Below are positions 7,207 to 15,712 of a stretch of DNA of 64,000 nucleotides, in pieces. A program made the position numbers and the translations under genes. Source of the DNA: Streptomyces sp. NBC_01216 (GTDB taxonomy: Bacteria > Actinomycetota > Actinomycetes > Streptomycetales > Streptomycetaceae); the NCBI RefSeq assembly GCF_035994945.1, contig NZ_CP108677.1, positions 3,906,001 through 3,970,000 of the forward strand, in the 5' to 3' direction. Numbering within the stretch: the first letter of the stretch is position 1; every line of letters begins with the position of its first letter. The notes under the pieces were generated by a model that saw only the letters and a program-made list of their open reading frames with translations, had not been told where the DNA came from and made no database searches.

Positions 7207-10200
7207 GTGAGCACCGCCGCCACCGACCTCAAGACCCGGTTCGTGCCCACCCGCGCCGGGATCGTCAACCTGTGGGACTACCGGGACGAGGAGTTCTCCT
7301 TCGCCGGAGGCTGGCTGGTGCTGCGCGGCCCCAACGGCTCGGGCAAGACCAAGGCCCTGGAGGTGCTGTTCCCGTTCGTCCTGGACGGCCGCATCGACCC
7401 CAAGCGGCTCAACCCGTTCGCCGCCGAGGACCGCACCATGAAGTCCAACCTGCTCTTCCGCGGGCAGGAGGGCGCGCTCGGATACGTATGGATCGAGTTC
7501 ACCCACCGCAGCACCGGGCAGGCGGTCACCTGCGGCATCGGCCTGCACGCCCAGAAACACCGGGACGCCCCCGCCCGCTGGCACTTCGTCGCCGACGGCC
7601 GGGTGGGAGAGGACTTCTCCCTGCTCACCGACGACGACCGGCCGCTGACGAAGAAGCAGCTGGCCGCCGAACTCGCCCCGCTCGGCGCCGAGCTGATCGC
7701 CTCGGCCACCGACTACCGGGCCGCCGTCGACCAGCGGCTCTTCGGCCTCGGCCGGGAGCGCTACGAACAGCTGCTCACCCTCATCCTCACGCTGCGCCGC
7801 CCTCAGCTGGCCAAGAACCTCGACCCGGCGAAGCTCTCCGACACCCTCACCGAGGGCCTGCGCCCGCTCGACGAGGACCTGATCGGTGAGGCCGCCCGCT
7901 CCTTCGACGACATGGAGTCCGTCCAGCGCACCCTGGACGGTCTGGTCGCCGCCGACGAGGCCACCCGGGCCTTCCTCGCCGCCTACTCGACCTACCTGCG
8001 GGTCAACGCCCGCGTCGCCGCCGACCGGCTCAGCGCGCGACGCGGGGAGAGCGAGCAGCGTGAGCGCGCCCACGCCGGGGCGGAGGCGGAGCTCGACCAG
8101 GCCCGCGACCGGCGGGAGGCGGCCGGCACCCGGGCCGACGAGACCGATGCGGCGCTCGCCGCGCTCCGCGCCCGCCTGGAGCAGCTGCGCTCCTCCGCCG
8201 CCTACCAGGCCGTCGAACAACTGGCCGATCTGGAACGTCTGGTGCGTACCTGCGAGCAGGCCGTCCGGCAGGCAGCCGACGAACACCGCCGCCGCGGCGC
8301 CGCCACCGGCCGGGCCCGCGCCGAGGCCGGGCACGCGGCCTCTCTCGCCGCCGAACTCGCCACCGCCGTCAGCGCCTCGGCCGCCGCCCTCGCCGACCAG
8401 GCTCACCGCGCCGGCATCCACTGGAGCGCCGCTGACGCGGACCCCGCGACCCTCGCCGAACGCGCCTCGGCCCGTGCCGCCGCCCGCCACGAAGGCGTAC
8501 GGGCGGTACGGGCCGCCGCGGCGCACCTGCGGGACGCCGAGCGGACCCGCGAGGCGGCCCGCGCCGGGCGGGAACGCGCCCAGGACGCGGTCCGCGGCGC
8601 CGAGCACGAGGAGCGGACGGCGCACGGCGCGCTCGTCGCGGCGCACCGGCAGGTGCGGGAGGAGCTTGAGGGGTGGACCGCCCAGTACGGCGAACTGCTG
8701 CCCCCGGACACCGCCGACCGTCTGACCGAGGCCCTCGACGCGGCCGCCGAGGCGGACGGCCCGGGGGCTTCGGCCCCCGGGCTCACCGACCTGTTCGCCG
8801 AGGCCGTCCCCCCCGCCGTCCAGGACCTGCGCGACCGCCTGGCCGCCCTGCGCACCGAGCGCGACGCGCTGCTCTCCCGCCGGGCCGAGATGGAGGCCGA
8901 GCGGACCCGGATCGCCGCCGAACACGACGACGCCCCGCCCGCCGCCCGCGGCCGAACCGCACCGCGCGGGGAGACCGGGGAGACCAGGGAGAGATCGGCC
9001 GTGCCCCTGTGGCGCCTGGTCGACTTCGCCGACCACCTCGACGACGCGGGGCGCGCGGGCGTCGAAGCGGCCCTGGAGGCGTCCGGCATCCTCGACGCGC
9101 TCGTCACCGCCGAGGACCGGCCCGTGACCGCCGCCGCCGGCGACGGATACCTGCGCGCCACCGCCCCCGTCGACGGACCCAGCCTCGCCGACCTGCTGCG
9201 TCCCGAGACCGGTACCGCGATCCCGTCCGCGAGGATCACCGCCGTACTCAGGTCGGTCGCCGTCGCCGACACGGTGAGCGACTCCAGCACCGCCACCGCC
9301 ACCGCCATCTGCCCGGACGGCCGCTACGCCGCCGGGATCCTCGTCGGCGCCCACACCAAACCGCACGCGGAGTACGTCGGCGCCACCGCCCGCGAGCGCC
9401 GCCGCGCCGCCCGCATCGCCGCCTGCGACGCTCTCCTGGCCGAACTCGGCGCCCAGCTCGACGAGCTGGCGCGGGCCGTGGCCGGCTGCGCGCGGGCCCT
9501 TGAGGAGTACGACACCGCCCGCGCCGCCCTTCCCCGTACCGCCGTCCTCACCCCGCACCTGCGCGCCCTGGACCGGGCGGTCGCCGCCCTGCGCGCCACC
9601 CGCGAGGCCCAGGATGCCGCCCAGTCGGTCCACGACGAGGCGCAGGCGGCCTGCGCGGTCGCCGAACGCGCCCTGCACCGGGCCGAGTCGGAGCACGGCG
9701 TCACCGCCGTCGGCGCGGACGACACCGAGTCCGCGACCCGTTCCTTCGAGCAGGCGGCGGCAGAACTGGCCACCCGCAGGCGCGAGCACGCCCGGCAGAA
9801 CGAGACCGCCGCCTCGGCCGCCGAGCGGCTCACCGTGACCGCCGAGGACGAGGAGAGGGCCGCCGAAGCCGAACAGGCGGCCCGCCGCCGCCACGCCGAG
9901 GAGGACGCCGGACTCCAGGCCCTGCGCGAGGCCGTCGGCGCCGAGGCTCGGCACGTCATGGCCCGTGTCGAGGAGACCGAGAACAGCCTGGAGGCAGCCA
10001 CGCGCGAGGCGGAGGCGGCCCGCAGGGCCAGGGACGAGGCGATCGGGCACCTGGCCGCCGCCGAGGCCCGGCGTACCGCCGCCGTCGACGCTCTGCGGGT
10101 CGCCGCCGCCGAGGAGCAGGACACCGCCCGCGGCCTCGCCCCGTACGCGGCCCGCGAACTCCTCGACCTCCTGCGCTGCCCGCCGGGTCTCGCCTGGCCC

Positions 10201-11337
10201 GCCCAGGAGGCCGACTGGACCGGCGCGGGACTGCCCGCCGCCGCCGTGGCCGTCCACGAGGCGATCCTGACCGCCACCCGCGACCTGACCCCCACCGAGT
10301 CCAGCGTCAAGCAGTCAGTCACCCGCCTCACCACGGCGCTGGAGGACCTGCACGCCCAGCTCGCCGCCGCCGGACAGGACTACCAGCCCGCCTGGGACAG
10401 CTCCAGCGGAGTGATCGTGGTGTCCGTCGCCGACGAACAGGGCCCGCTGCCGATCGCCTCGTTCGCCGAGAAGATTGCCGCACACCGCCGGGACCAGGCC
10501 GAACTCCTCTCGGATTCCGAACAGCGGATCCTTGAGGACGCCCTGCTCACCCGCCTCGCCCAGCAGATCCACGACCGCACCGTGGACGCCCGCGACCTCA
10601 TCCGCCGTATGAACACCGACATGCGTGAACGCCGCATGTCCTCGGGTACCACCGTCGGGGTGAGCTGGCTGCTCGCCGACACCCTCGACGACGAACAGCG
10701 GGCCGTCTGCGCCCTCCTGGACGCCGACGCCGCCCGCCTCGGCCCGGACAAGCTCGCCCGGATGCGCACCCACTTCGCCGCGCAGATCAAGAACTCCCGC
10801 GCCCGGCAGCGCGAGACCCCCTACCGGCAGCTGCTCGCCGAGGTCCTGGACTACCGGCGCTGGCGGCAGTTCGCCTTCCAGCTGGTCCGCCCCGGCAAGG
10901 ACGAGGAGCGCCTCACCCGCGCCCGGCACAGTCGGCTGTCCGGCGGCGAACAGTCCGTCTCCCTGCACCTGCCGCTGTTCGCCGCCGCCCATGCCATGCT
11001 CAACTCCGCCCACTCCGACGCCCCGCGCCTGCTCGCCCTCGACGAGGCGTTCGCGGGCGTCGACGACACAGGGCGCGGCGAACTGATGTCGCTGGCCGCC
11101 CAGTTCGACCTCGACCTGTTCATGACCGGGTACGACCTGTGGGCCGTGCACGCCGCGGTCGGCGCCGCTGCCCACTACGACCTCGCGCACTCCGCCGTGG
11201 ACCACACCGTCTCCGCGCTGCTGCTCCTGTGGGACGGCGAGCGTCTGCACGCCGACGACACCGGCACCCTGAGCGCCGCACTCGGCTCACCGGGCACCCG
11301 CTGCGTACACCGGGAGGCCCGGCTTGTCGGCGGCTGA
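7207..11337 (+). CDS. jetC: Wadjet type II SMC-like ATPase JetC (TIGR02680)
   Basis: Motor subunit, 1376 aa, related to MukB/SbcC. In Wadjet systems the JetABC complex extrudes DNA loops and detects closed circles small enough to be fully reeled in. Walker A is GPNGSGKT at residues 41-48. Long Ala/Glu/Arg-rich coiled coils occupy about residues 240-430 and 800-980, with a hinge-like globular part between (about 600-760). The ABC signature RLSGGEQS is near residue 1244 and Walker B LLALDEAF near 1274. All ATPase motifs look intact. The GTG start is directly adjacent to the jetB stop. A 1603-codon open frame on the opposite strand is a GC-bias shadow. Confidence 0.9.
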   Translation: MSTAATDLKTRFVPTRAGIVNLWDYRDEEFSFAGGWLVLRGPNGSGKTKALEVLFPFVLDGRIDPKRLNPFAAEDRTMKSNLLFRGQEGALGYVWIEFTHRSTGQAVTCGIGLHAQKHRDAPARWHFVADGRVGEDFSLLTDDDRPLTKKQLAAELAPLGAELIASATDYRAAVDQRLFGLGRERYEQLLTLILTLRRPQLAKNLDPAKLSDTLTEGLRPLDEDLIGEAARSFDDMESVQRTLDGLVAADEATRAFLAAYSTYLRVNARVAADRLSARRGESEQRERAHAGAEAELDQARDRREAAGTRADETDAALAALRARLEQLRSSAAYQAVEQLADLERLVRTCEQAVRQAADEHRRRGAATGRARAEAGHAASLAAELATAVSASAAALADQAHRAGIHWSAADADPATLAERASARAAARHEGVRAVRAAAAHLRDAERTREAARAGRERAQDAVRGAEHEERTAHGALVAAHRQVREELEGWTAQYGELLPPDTADRLTEALDAAAEADGPGASAPGLTDLFAEAVPPAVQDLRDRLAALRTERDALLSRRAEMEAERTRIAAEHDDAPPAARGRTAPRGETGETRERSAVPLWRLVDFADHLDDAGRAGVEAALEASGILDALVTAEDRPVTAAAGDGYLRATAPVDGPSLADLLRPETGTAIPSARITAVLRSVAVADTVSDSSTATATAICPDGRYAAGILVGAHTKPHAEYVGATARERRRAARIAACDALLAELGAQLDELARAVAGCARALEEYDTARAALPRTAVLTPHLRALDRAVAALRATREAQDAAQSVHDEAQAACAVAERALHRAESEHGVTAVGADDTESATRSFEQAAAELATRRREHARQNETAASAAERLTVTAEDEERAAEAEQAARRRHAEEDAGLQALREAVGAEARHVMARVEETENSLEAATREAEAARRARDEAIGHLAAAEARRTAAVDALRVAAAEEQDTARGLAPYAARELLDLLRCPPGLAWPAQEADWTGAGLPAAAVAVHEAILTATRDLTPTESSVKQSVTRLTTALEDLHAQLAAAGQDYQPAWDSSSGVIVVSVADEQGPLPIASFAEKIAAHRRDQAELLSDSEQRILEDALLTRLAQQIHDRTVDARDLIRRMNTDMRERRMSSGTTVGVSWLLADTLDDEQRAVCALLDADAARLGPDKLARMRTHFAAQIKNSRARQRETPYRQLLAEVLDYRRWRQFAFQLVRPGKDEERLTRARHSRLSGGEQSVSLHLPLFAAAHAMLNSAHSDAPRLLALDEAFAGVDDTGRGELMSLAAQFDLDLFMTGYDLWAVHAAVGAAAHYDLAHSAVDHTVSALLLLWDGERLHADDTGTLSAALGSPGTRCVHREARLVGG

Positions 11338-12697
11338 GAACGTGGCGGCAGACCCATCGGGTCCGGTCGCGGGTTCGCCTCCACGCTCCGAGCCGAGCGG
11401 TGCGACACCCCCGCCGTCGTACGCCGAACTGGCCGGCGAGGGCTGGCGGCGCCTGATCGCCGCCGCCCGGCGCCGGCTTGAGCGCACCGGAGGAGCCCTC
11501 GACGGCGACATCGGCCTCACCGCGCCCACCGAAGCCGAACGCCGTACGGTCATCGGCGTCACCGGCCGCTATCGCCCCGAGACCGTCAGACGTCTCACCA
11601 TTCCCCTCTCCGACCTCGACACCTACCTGTACGACCGGTACGGCACCGGCCTGCTCCAGACCCTGGGCGCTCTGCGCGGCCCGCTGCGCGACCGGCCGGC
11701 CGAGCGCGCCGACGAGGCGGCCGCCCGTGCCCGAGTTCTCGAAGCGGCCCACGCCTCACCCCTGGTCGGCCGGGACTGGTACCCGGCCTGGTTGGAGAGG
11801 GTCACCGCCGACGGCACCCTCACCCGCCTCGTGCGGCGTGGCGACGGCGCCCTGCTGGCGGCGGCCGTCCGTGTGCTGGAGGTACTGGAGTTGCCGGACC
11901 TACCGGATCTACCGGACCTGCCCGGAACACGCGGCGACGGCGGCCGGGGCCCGCTTCCCCTGCCCGTCCTCGCGGAGTGGACCACGGGGGACACCAAGGC
12001 CCTGGTCCCGGGCGGCCCGCTCGAACAACTCGTGCTGCGCGCCCTCGCCCAGCGCGCCGCGGCCGACGGCGGGCCGCCGGTCCGGGTTCCCCAGGACCGG
12101 GCGGGGCGCCGCGCCCTGTGGGAAGGCGCCGGAGCCGTCGCCGACGACCTCGCCAGCCAGGTCCTCGTCCTCAACGTCGGCGCCATGGGCGACGACACGG
12201 TCTGCGACTGGCTGCGCGACGCCACCGGCTTCGGCATCCCCTTCCGCCTCACGCTCCACCAGCTGACCAGCGCCGACGTCGTGCCCGCCGCCCGCGAGAT
12301 CCACGTCTGCGAGAACCCGGCCGTCCTGCGCGCCGCCGCCGCCGAACTCGCCGACCGCGCCGCGGCCCTGGTCTGCACCGAAGGCGTTCCCTCCGCCGCC
12401 TGCCATAGGCTCCTCGCCGCCGCGGCCCGCGCCGGCGCCCGCCTGCACTGGCGCGCGGACTTCGACTGGACCGGCCTGCGGATCACCGCCGCCGCCCTGG
12501 AGCGGCACGGTGCCCGTCCCTGGCGCATGACCGCGGCCGACTACCGGGGCGCCCTGGAACGGGGCGAGTCCACGGGGCTGGCCGGATCGCCCGCCGCCAG
12601 CCCCTGGGACCCCTCCCTCGCTTCCGCACTGAGCGAGTCGGGCCAGGCGGTCATGGAGGAACGACTGCTACCCGAACTCCTGTCCGACCTCGGCTGA
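11324..12697 (+). CDS. jetD: Wadjet type II nuclease JetD (DUF2399/DUF3323, Toprim-like)
   Basis: Effector nuclease that cuts the DNA captured by JetABC. The product is 457 aa. The N-terminal half is DUF3323-like (LAGEGWRRLIAAARRRLE, LSDLDTYLYDRYGTGLLQTL). The C-terminal DUF2399 part contains VLNVGAMGDD, VCTEGVPSAACHRLL and the acidic DFDWTGLRI motif near residue 380, expected to form the Toprim metal site. A TTG start at 11324 has GGGAGG at 11312-11317 with 6-bp spacing and overlaps jetC by 14 bp. GTG 11342 is an alternative. A PDLP repeat (about residues 190-198) forms a short linker. It is the last gene of the island operon. Confidence 0.87.
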   Translation: MSAAENVAADPSGPVAGSPPRSEPSGATPPPSYAELAGEGWRRLIAAARRRLERTGGALDGDIGLTAPTEAERRTVIGVTGRYRPETVRRLTIPLSDLDTYLYDRYGTGLLQTLGALRGPLRDRPAERADEAAARARVLEAAHASPLVGRDWYPAWLERVTADGTLTRLVRRGDGALLAAAVRVLEVLELPDLPDLPDLPGTRGDGGRGPLPLPVLAEWTTGDTKALVPGGPLEQLVLRALAQRAAADGGPPVRVPQDRAGRRALWEGAGAVADDLASQVLVLNVGAMGDDTVCDWLRDATGFGIPFRLTLHQLTSADVVPAAREIHVCENPAVLRAAAAELADRAAALVCTEGVPSAACHRLLAAAARAGARLHWRADFDWTGLRITAAALERHGARPWRMTAADYRGALERGESTGLAGSPAASPWDPSLASALSESGQAVMEERLLPELLSDLG

Positions 12698-12989
12698 CGC
12701 GCTTGCCGCGGGGCGAGGTGTGGACGTCGACGACGCGGATGCGGTCGCCGGGGCGGAACTGGATGCCCGGAGTTGTCGGAACCACACAGGCGGCTCCGCG
12801 GCGCGCATTCCGACAGCTGTCCGCTGTCAGACCGCCACCGAAGGCGGTCAGGGGAGCGCGAGGGGAGCGCGGACGCCTTTGGACGGTGCGGCACTGGGCA
12901 CGCACAGCGGGACCGCGACATGTGCTGTGATCTGGGGAAACGGGATCTGTCACGATCCCATGGCACAGCCCGGCACGATCGCTGTCGGC
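12698..12989. other. Right end of the island, no intact gene
   Basis: About 290 bp between jetD and attR. It holds the second 23-bp repeat, an adjacent GACCGCC/GGCGGTC inverted repeat (12830-12849), and on the minus strand a short run reading FRPGDRIRVVDVHTSP. That run looks like a protein fragment but I could not assign it. No integrase or excisionase is visible. Confidence 0.5.
12848..12870 (+). repeat. 23-bp direct repeat inside right island end
   Basis: Exact copy, same orientation, of 1884-1906, including the double GGGGAGCGC. It lies about 120 bp inside attR. Symmetric placement at both ends suggests recombinase arm-type sites of the original attP. Confidence 0.6.
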
Positions 12990-13032
12990 CTCGTAATGCG
13001 TAGGTCTCGGGTTCGAATCCCGAAGGCGGCTC
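12990..13032 (+). repeat. Right 43-bp attachment repeat (attR core)
   Basis: Duplicate of the tRNA-Thr 3' half (1755-1797) without the 5' half, so it is not a functional tRNA. Sequence to its right (CGGATC and a strong terminator) is presumably the original 3' flank of the tRNA gene. The original gene therefore lacked an encoded CCA. Confidence 0.92.
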
Positions 13033-13037
13033 GGATC

Positions 13038-13074
13038 AGCCCCAGGACTCACTCGCCGTGACCTGGGGCTTTTT
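13038..13074 (+). terminator. Original tRNA-Thr terminator, displaced by the island
   Basis: GCCCCAGG (13039-13046) pairs with CCTGGGGC (13062-13069), followed by a T run to 13074. It sits immediately after the attR copy, as a terminator does after an intact tRNA. Confidence 0.8.
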
Positions 13075-13082
13075 CATGCCCC

Positions 13083-13422
13083 TTACCTGAGCGGACATGC
13101 GGCAGCGGGGGTCCGATACCTCGTGCGTGAGCATGCGGGAGCGACGGGGCTGTCAACCCGTGGACACGGGTCTCGCCCGCCGGTGGTCGCCGGTGAGCGG
13201 CCCGTCGCGGCAGAGCGGAAGCAGCGGCGCAGGCCGAATGCACGGCGGTGCTCCGTGCTCGCGGTGGCGAGCCGGGCGGCCATCGGGTCGTGGGTTGCGG
13301 TGGCGTCGGTGAGCCGGGCCTGCTGGACGGCCGAAGCGCGCGCCGGCTGTTCTGGCGTCCGGTGTGCCGGGGGGGCTGGGACGGTGCGCTGAGTTCAGCG
13401 GGAGGAGGAGGCCGCGGGACCT
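13083..13422. other. Intergenic stretch without recognisable gene
   Basis: GC-rich, and open frames are present only by base bias. I recognise no protein motif, RNA or repeat. It may be decayed DNA next to the island. Confidence 0.4.
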
Positions 13423-13515
13423 GACTGGAACGCCGATACCGACTTCGACGTCTGTCTCCAGGACGTTCCGCTCACGAGTCGGTGCCCGGATGTCGTCGTG
13501 TACCAGCCCGCGACC
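13423..13515 (+). pseudogene. Second Uma2-like fragment
   Basis: Thirty-one codons read DWNADTDFDVCLQDVPL, then TSRCPDVVVYQP, which resembles the central PD-containing strand region of Uma2 endonucleases. No start, no further domain and no flanking homology in frame. It represents a different Uma2 subfamily from the fragment at 3538-3830 and lies outside the att repeats. Confidence 0.5.
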
Positions 13516-13595
13516 CGAGCCGCCGGATCGCGCGTTGCGGGTGGCCGGCCTGGACGCGGCCGTGCTGTCGCGTCTTCTGGCCGGGGCGCGGTCGG

Positions 13596-15689
13596 TCAGA
13601 ACACGGGCAGGGCACTGAGTGACGTGCCGTCAAGGACGAAGACCCGGTTCGCGTCGCCCGTGAGCCAGTAGCGGTCACGGTTCTCCAGCATCGGGAACGT
13701 CCACGTCGGGCGGGACGCGGCGGACAGGTCCAGGGCCTGGATCGCCGCCTGCTTCTCGTTGGCGGCCACCGACCAGAGCCCACTGCCCTGCAGCACGAGG
13801 GGGCTGCCCGCGTCGCATTCGAGGAGCCCGCTGTAGCGCCAGTCGGTGGCCTTTCCCGTCCGGATGTCGAGCTGGACGGGGAAGATGACCTCGGTCGCGT
13901 ACACGGCCGGGCCGTCGAACGTCGGGGAACTCCAGAAGGCCGGATCGCCGTTGGGCAGTGCCGGGCTGTCGGTCGACCAGAGTTCCTCGCCGCCGACGAG
14001 GCCGAAGGCGAACAGTTGCTTGCCCGCCACGCACAGAGTGCCGTCCGACTCGGCGGCCTGGGCCCGGCCCGATACGGTCAGCTTCCGCTGCTGCCAGATC
14101 TTTCGGCCGTCGGCGGTGTCCAGGGCGATCACGGAACCGTCCGCGGCCGTGATGACCAGCCGGCGCCGCGCGGCCAGGCCGCGTGACGCCGCCTTCTCGC
14201 CGAGGTCCGCGTCGACCCGCGCGGTCCAGCGGACCTTGGCGTCGGACCGGTTCACGGCGCTCACCCGGCCGTCCTCGGTGATCGCGTAGACCGCTTCGGC
14301 GTCCGCGGCGAGCAGCGAGGCGGCCCGTGCGGGGGACGTCCATTTGGGCTCGCCGGTCGAGGCGACGAACGTGACGAGCGTGCCGTCCCGGTCCACGGCC
14401 GCCACCAACCGGTCGGAGAGGGACAGATAGCGACCGGCGGCCACCACGTCAGGCGCCGACCAGCGGACCGAGCCGTCGACGACGCTGCGCGCGGCGATGC
14501 CGCCCTTCGGCGCCGCGACGATCAGGACGTCCCGCACGGGCAACGGCGCCGTCGCCTCCTCGGCGAGCGCGGACGGGACCTTCCAGAGCGGTTCGGGCGC
14601 CTCGCCGAGGACGTAGTCGCCGTTCTTCGCGTCCAGGACGCGCGCCTTCGGAGTCGGTACGGCCTCCGGTATGTCGAAGGGGCCGCCGCCCTTCCCGTAC
14701 CACCAGGCGGCGGCCCCGCCACCGGCCGCGAGTACGGTTCCGCCGGCCGCGAGGCCGGTGAGCAGCCGACGCCGGGTGAGCGGACGCGGTGCGACGGCGC
14801 CCGCCGTGGTGGTCAGCTGGTGGAGGTGGTGTTCGCGGGTGGTGATGTCCTGTGCGATCGGCCCCTTCCGCCAGACGCGTTCCGCGCCGTGGGGCGGGGC
14901 CGCCGCCTGGAGGACCGCGGCGGGCAGGGGCCGCGCCGCCGGGTCCTTGGCGAGGCACGGGCCGATCAGCGGCCGGAGCGCAGGCGGTACGCGGTCGAGG
15001 CGCGGTGCGCCGTGGACGACCTCGTACTGTACGGCGGCGACATGCGCGCCCTCGTACGCGTGCCGCCCGCTCGCCGCGAACACCAGGACGGCGCCGAGGG
15101 AGAAGACGTCGGCCGCCGCACCGACACGCTGTCCGAGCACCTGCTCGGGCGCGCCGTAACCGGGGGTGACCGGGACCTGGCCGGTGGTGGTGAGGGTGAG
15201 GCCGTGTTCGGGGCGGGCGATGCCGAAGTCGATGACCCGGGGGCCGGTCGCGGTGAGCACGATGTTGGCGGGCTTCAGGTCGCGGTGGACGAGTCCGGCG
15301 GCGTGTATGTCCCGCAGCGCGCGGGCGAGCGCCGCCGCCAGTGCCCGTACCGACGCCTCGTCGAGTGCCCCGTGGGCCTGGACGGCCTCCGCGAGGGTGG
15401 GGCCGGGCAGGAACTCGGTGGCGATCCAGGGACGGCCGCCCTCCGTCTGGGCGTCCAGGACCCGGGCCACCGTCCCGGCCGTGACCGCCCTGGCCATCTG
15501 TGCCTCGCGGACGAACCGACGGGTGAGGTCCGCGTCGTGCGTCAGGTGGGGGTGCAGCACCTTGACGGCGGCCGCGCGCCCTTCGCCGTCCTGGCCGACG
15601 TAGACCTTGCCCATGCCGCCTTCGCCGAGCACGGAGTGGACGCGGTACGGGCCCAGTCGGATCGGGTCTCCGGATTCCAGGGGCTTCAT
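13596..15689 (-). CDS. Transmembrane Ser/Thr protein kinase with extracytoplasmic PQQ-repeat domain
   Basis: Eukaryotic-type signalling kinase, 697 aa. Kinase domain residues about 13-265: glycine loop LGEGGMGKVY, Lys43, HRDLKPAN (His135-Asn142), DFG 154-156 and APE 180-182, all consistent with activity. A transmembrane helix lies at about 308-331, preceded by RRRLL. The rest (about 345-697) has beta-propeller/PQQ-like repeats such as DAKNGDYVLGEAPEPLW, VDGSVRW, STGEPKW, ADGRKIWQQ and GGEELWSTD, a likely external ligand-sensing propeller. ATG 15689 is chosen because the kinase homology begins 12 residues later. It is last in a three-gene unit, 23 bp after the paralogous kinase gene. Confidence 0.9.
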   Translation of the reverse strand: MKPLESGDPIRLGPYRVHSVLGEGGMGKVYVGQDGEGRAAAVKVLHPHLTHDADLTRRFVREAQMARAVTAGTVARVLDAQTEGGRPWIATEFLPGPTLAEAVQAHGALDEASVRALAAALARALRDIHAAGLVHRDLKPANIVLTATGPRVIDFGIARPEHGLTLTTTGQVPVTPGYGAPEQVLGQRVGAAADVFSLGAVLVFAASGRHAYEGAHVAAVQYEVVHGAPRLDRVPPALRPLIGPCLAKDPAARPLPAAVLQAAAPPHGAERVWRKGPIAQDITTREHHLHQLTTTAGAVAPRPLTRRRLLTGLAAGGTVLAAGGGAAAWWYGKGGGPFDIPEAVPTPKARVLDAKNGDYVLGEAPEPLWKVPSALAEEATAPLPVRDVLIVAAPKGGIAARSVVDGSVRWSAPDVVAAGRYLSLSDRLVAAVDRDGTLVTFVASTGEPKWTSPARAASLLAADAEAVYAITEDGRVSAVNRSDAKVRWTARVDADLGEKAASRGLAARRRLVITAADGSVIALDTADGRKIWQQRKLTVSGRAQAAESDGTLCVAGKQLFAFGLVGGEELWSTDSPALPNGDPAFWSSPTFDGPAVYATEVIFPVQLDIRTGKATDWRYSGLLECDAGSPLVLQGSGLWSVAANEKQAAIQALDLSAASRPTWTFPMLENRDRYWLTGDANRVFVLDGTSLSALPVF

Positions 15690-15712
15690 GGCGTGTGAGG
15701 CTTTCTGTGAGC

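Noticed and set aside
5446..10257. A 1603-codon open frame on the minus strand opposite jetB/jetC
   Set aside because: It is low-complexity Gly/Arg/Val/Ala with no domain and lies opposite genes with clear motifs. Antisense frames of very GC-rich coding DNA are often open.
11880..11940. PDLP repeat in jetD as a recombination or CRISPR-like repeat
   Set aside because: Only a few in-frame 9-bp-type units within a coding linker. Ordinary low-complexity variation.
12651..12816. Minus-strand fragment reading FRPGDRIRVVDVHTSP as part of an integrase or excisionase
   Set aside because: No tyrosine-recombinase R-H-R-Y motif or excisionase HTH is visible, and the piece is too short to assign.
12990..13032. 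A second tRNA-Thr gene
   Set aside because: Only the 3' half is present. The sequence upstream cannot form the acceptor and D-arm, so it is an attachment-site copy.
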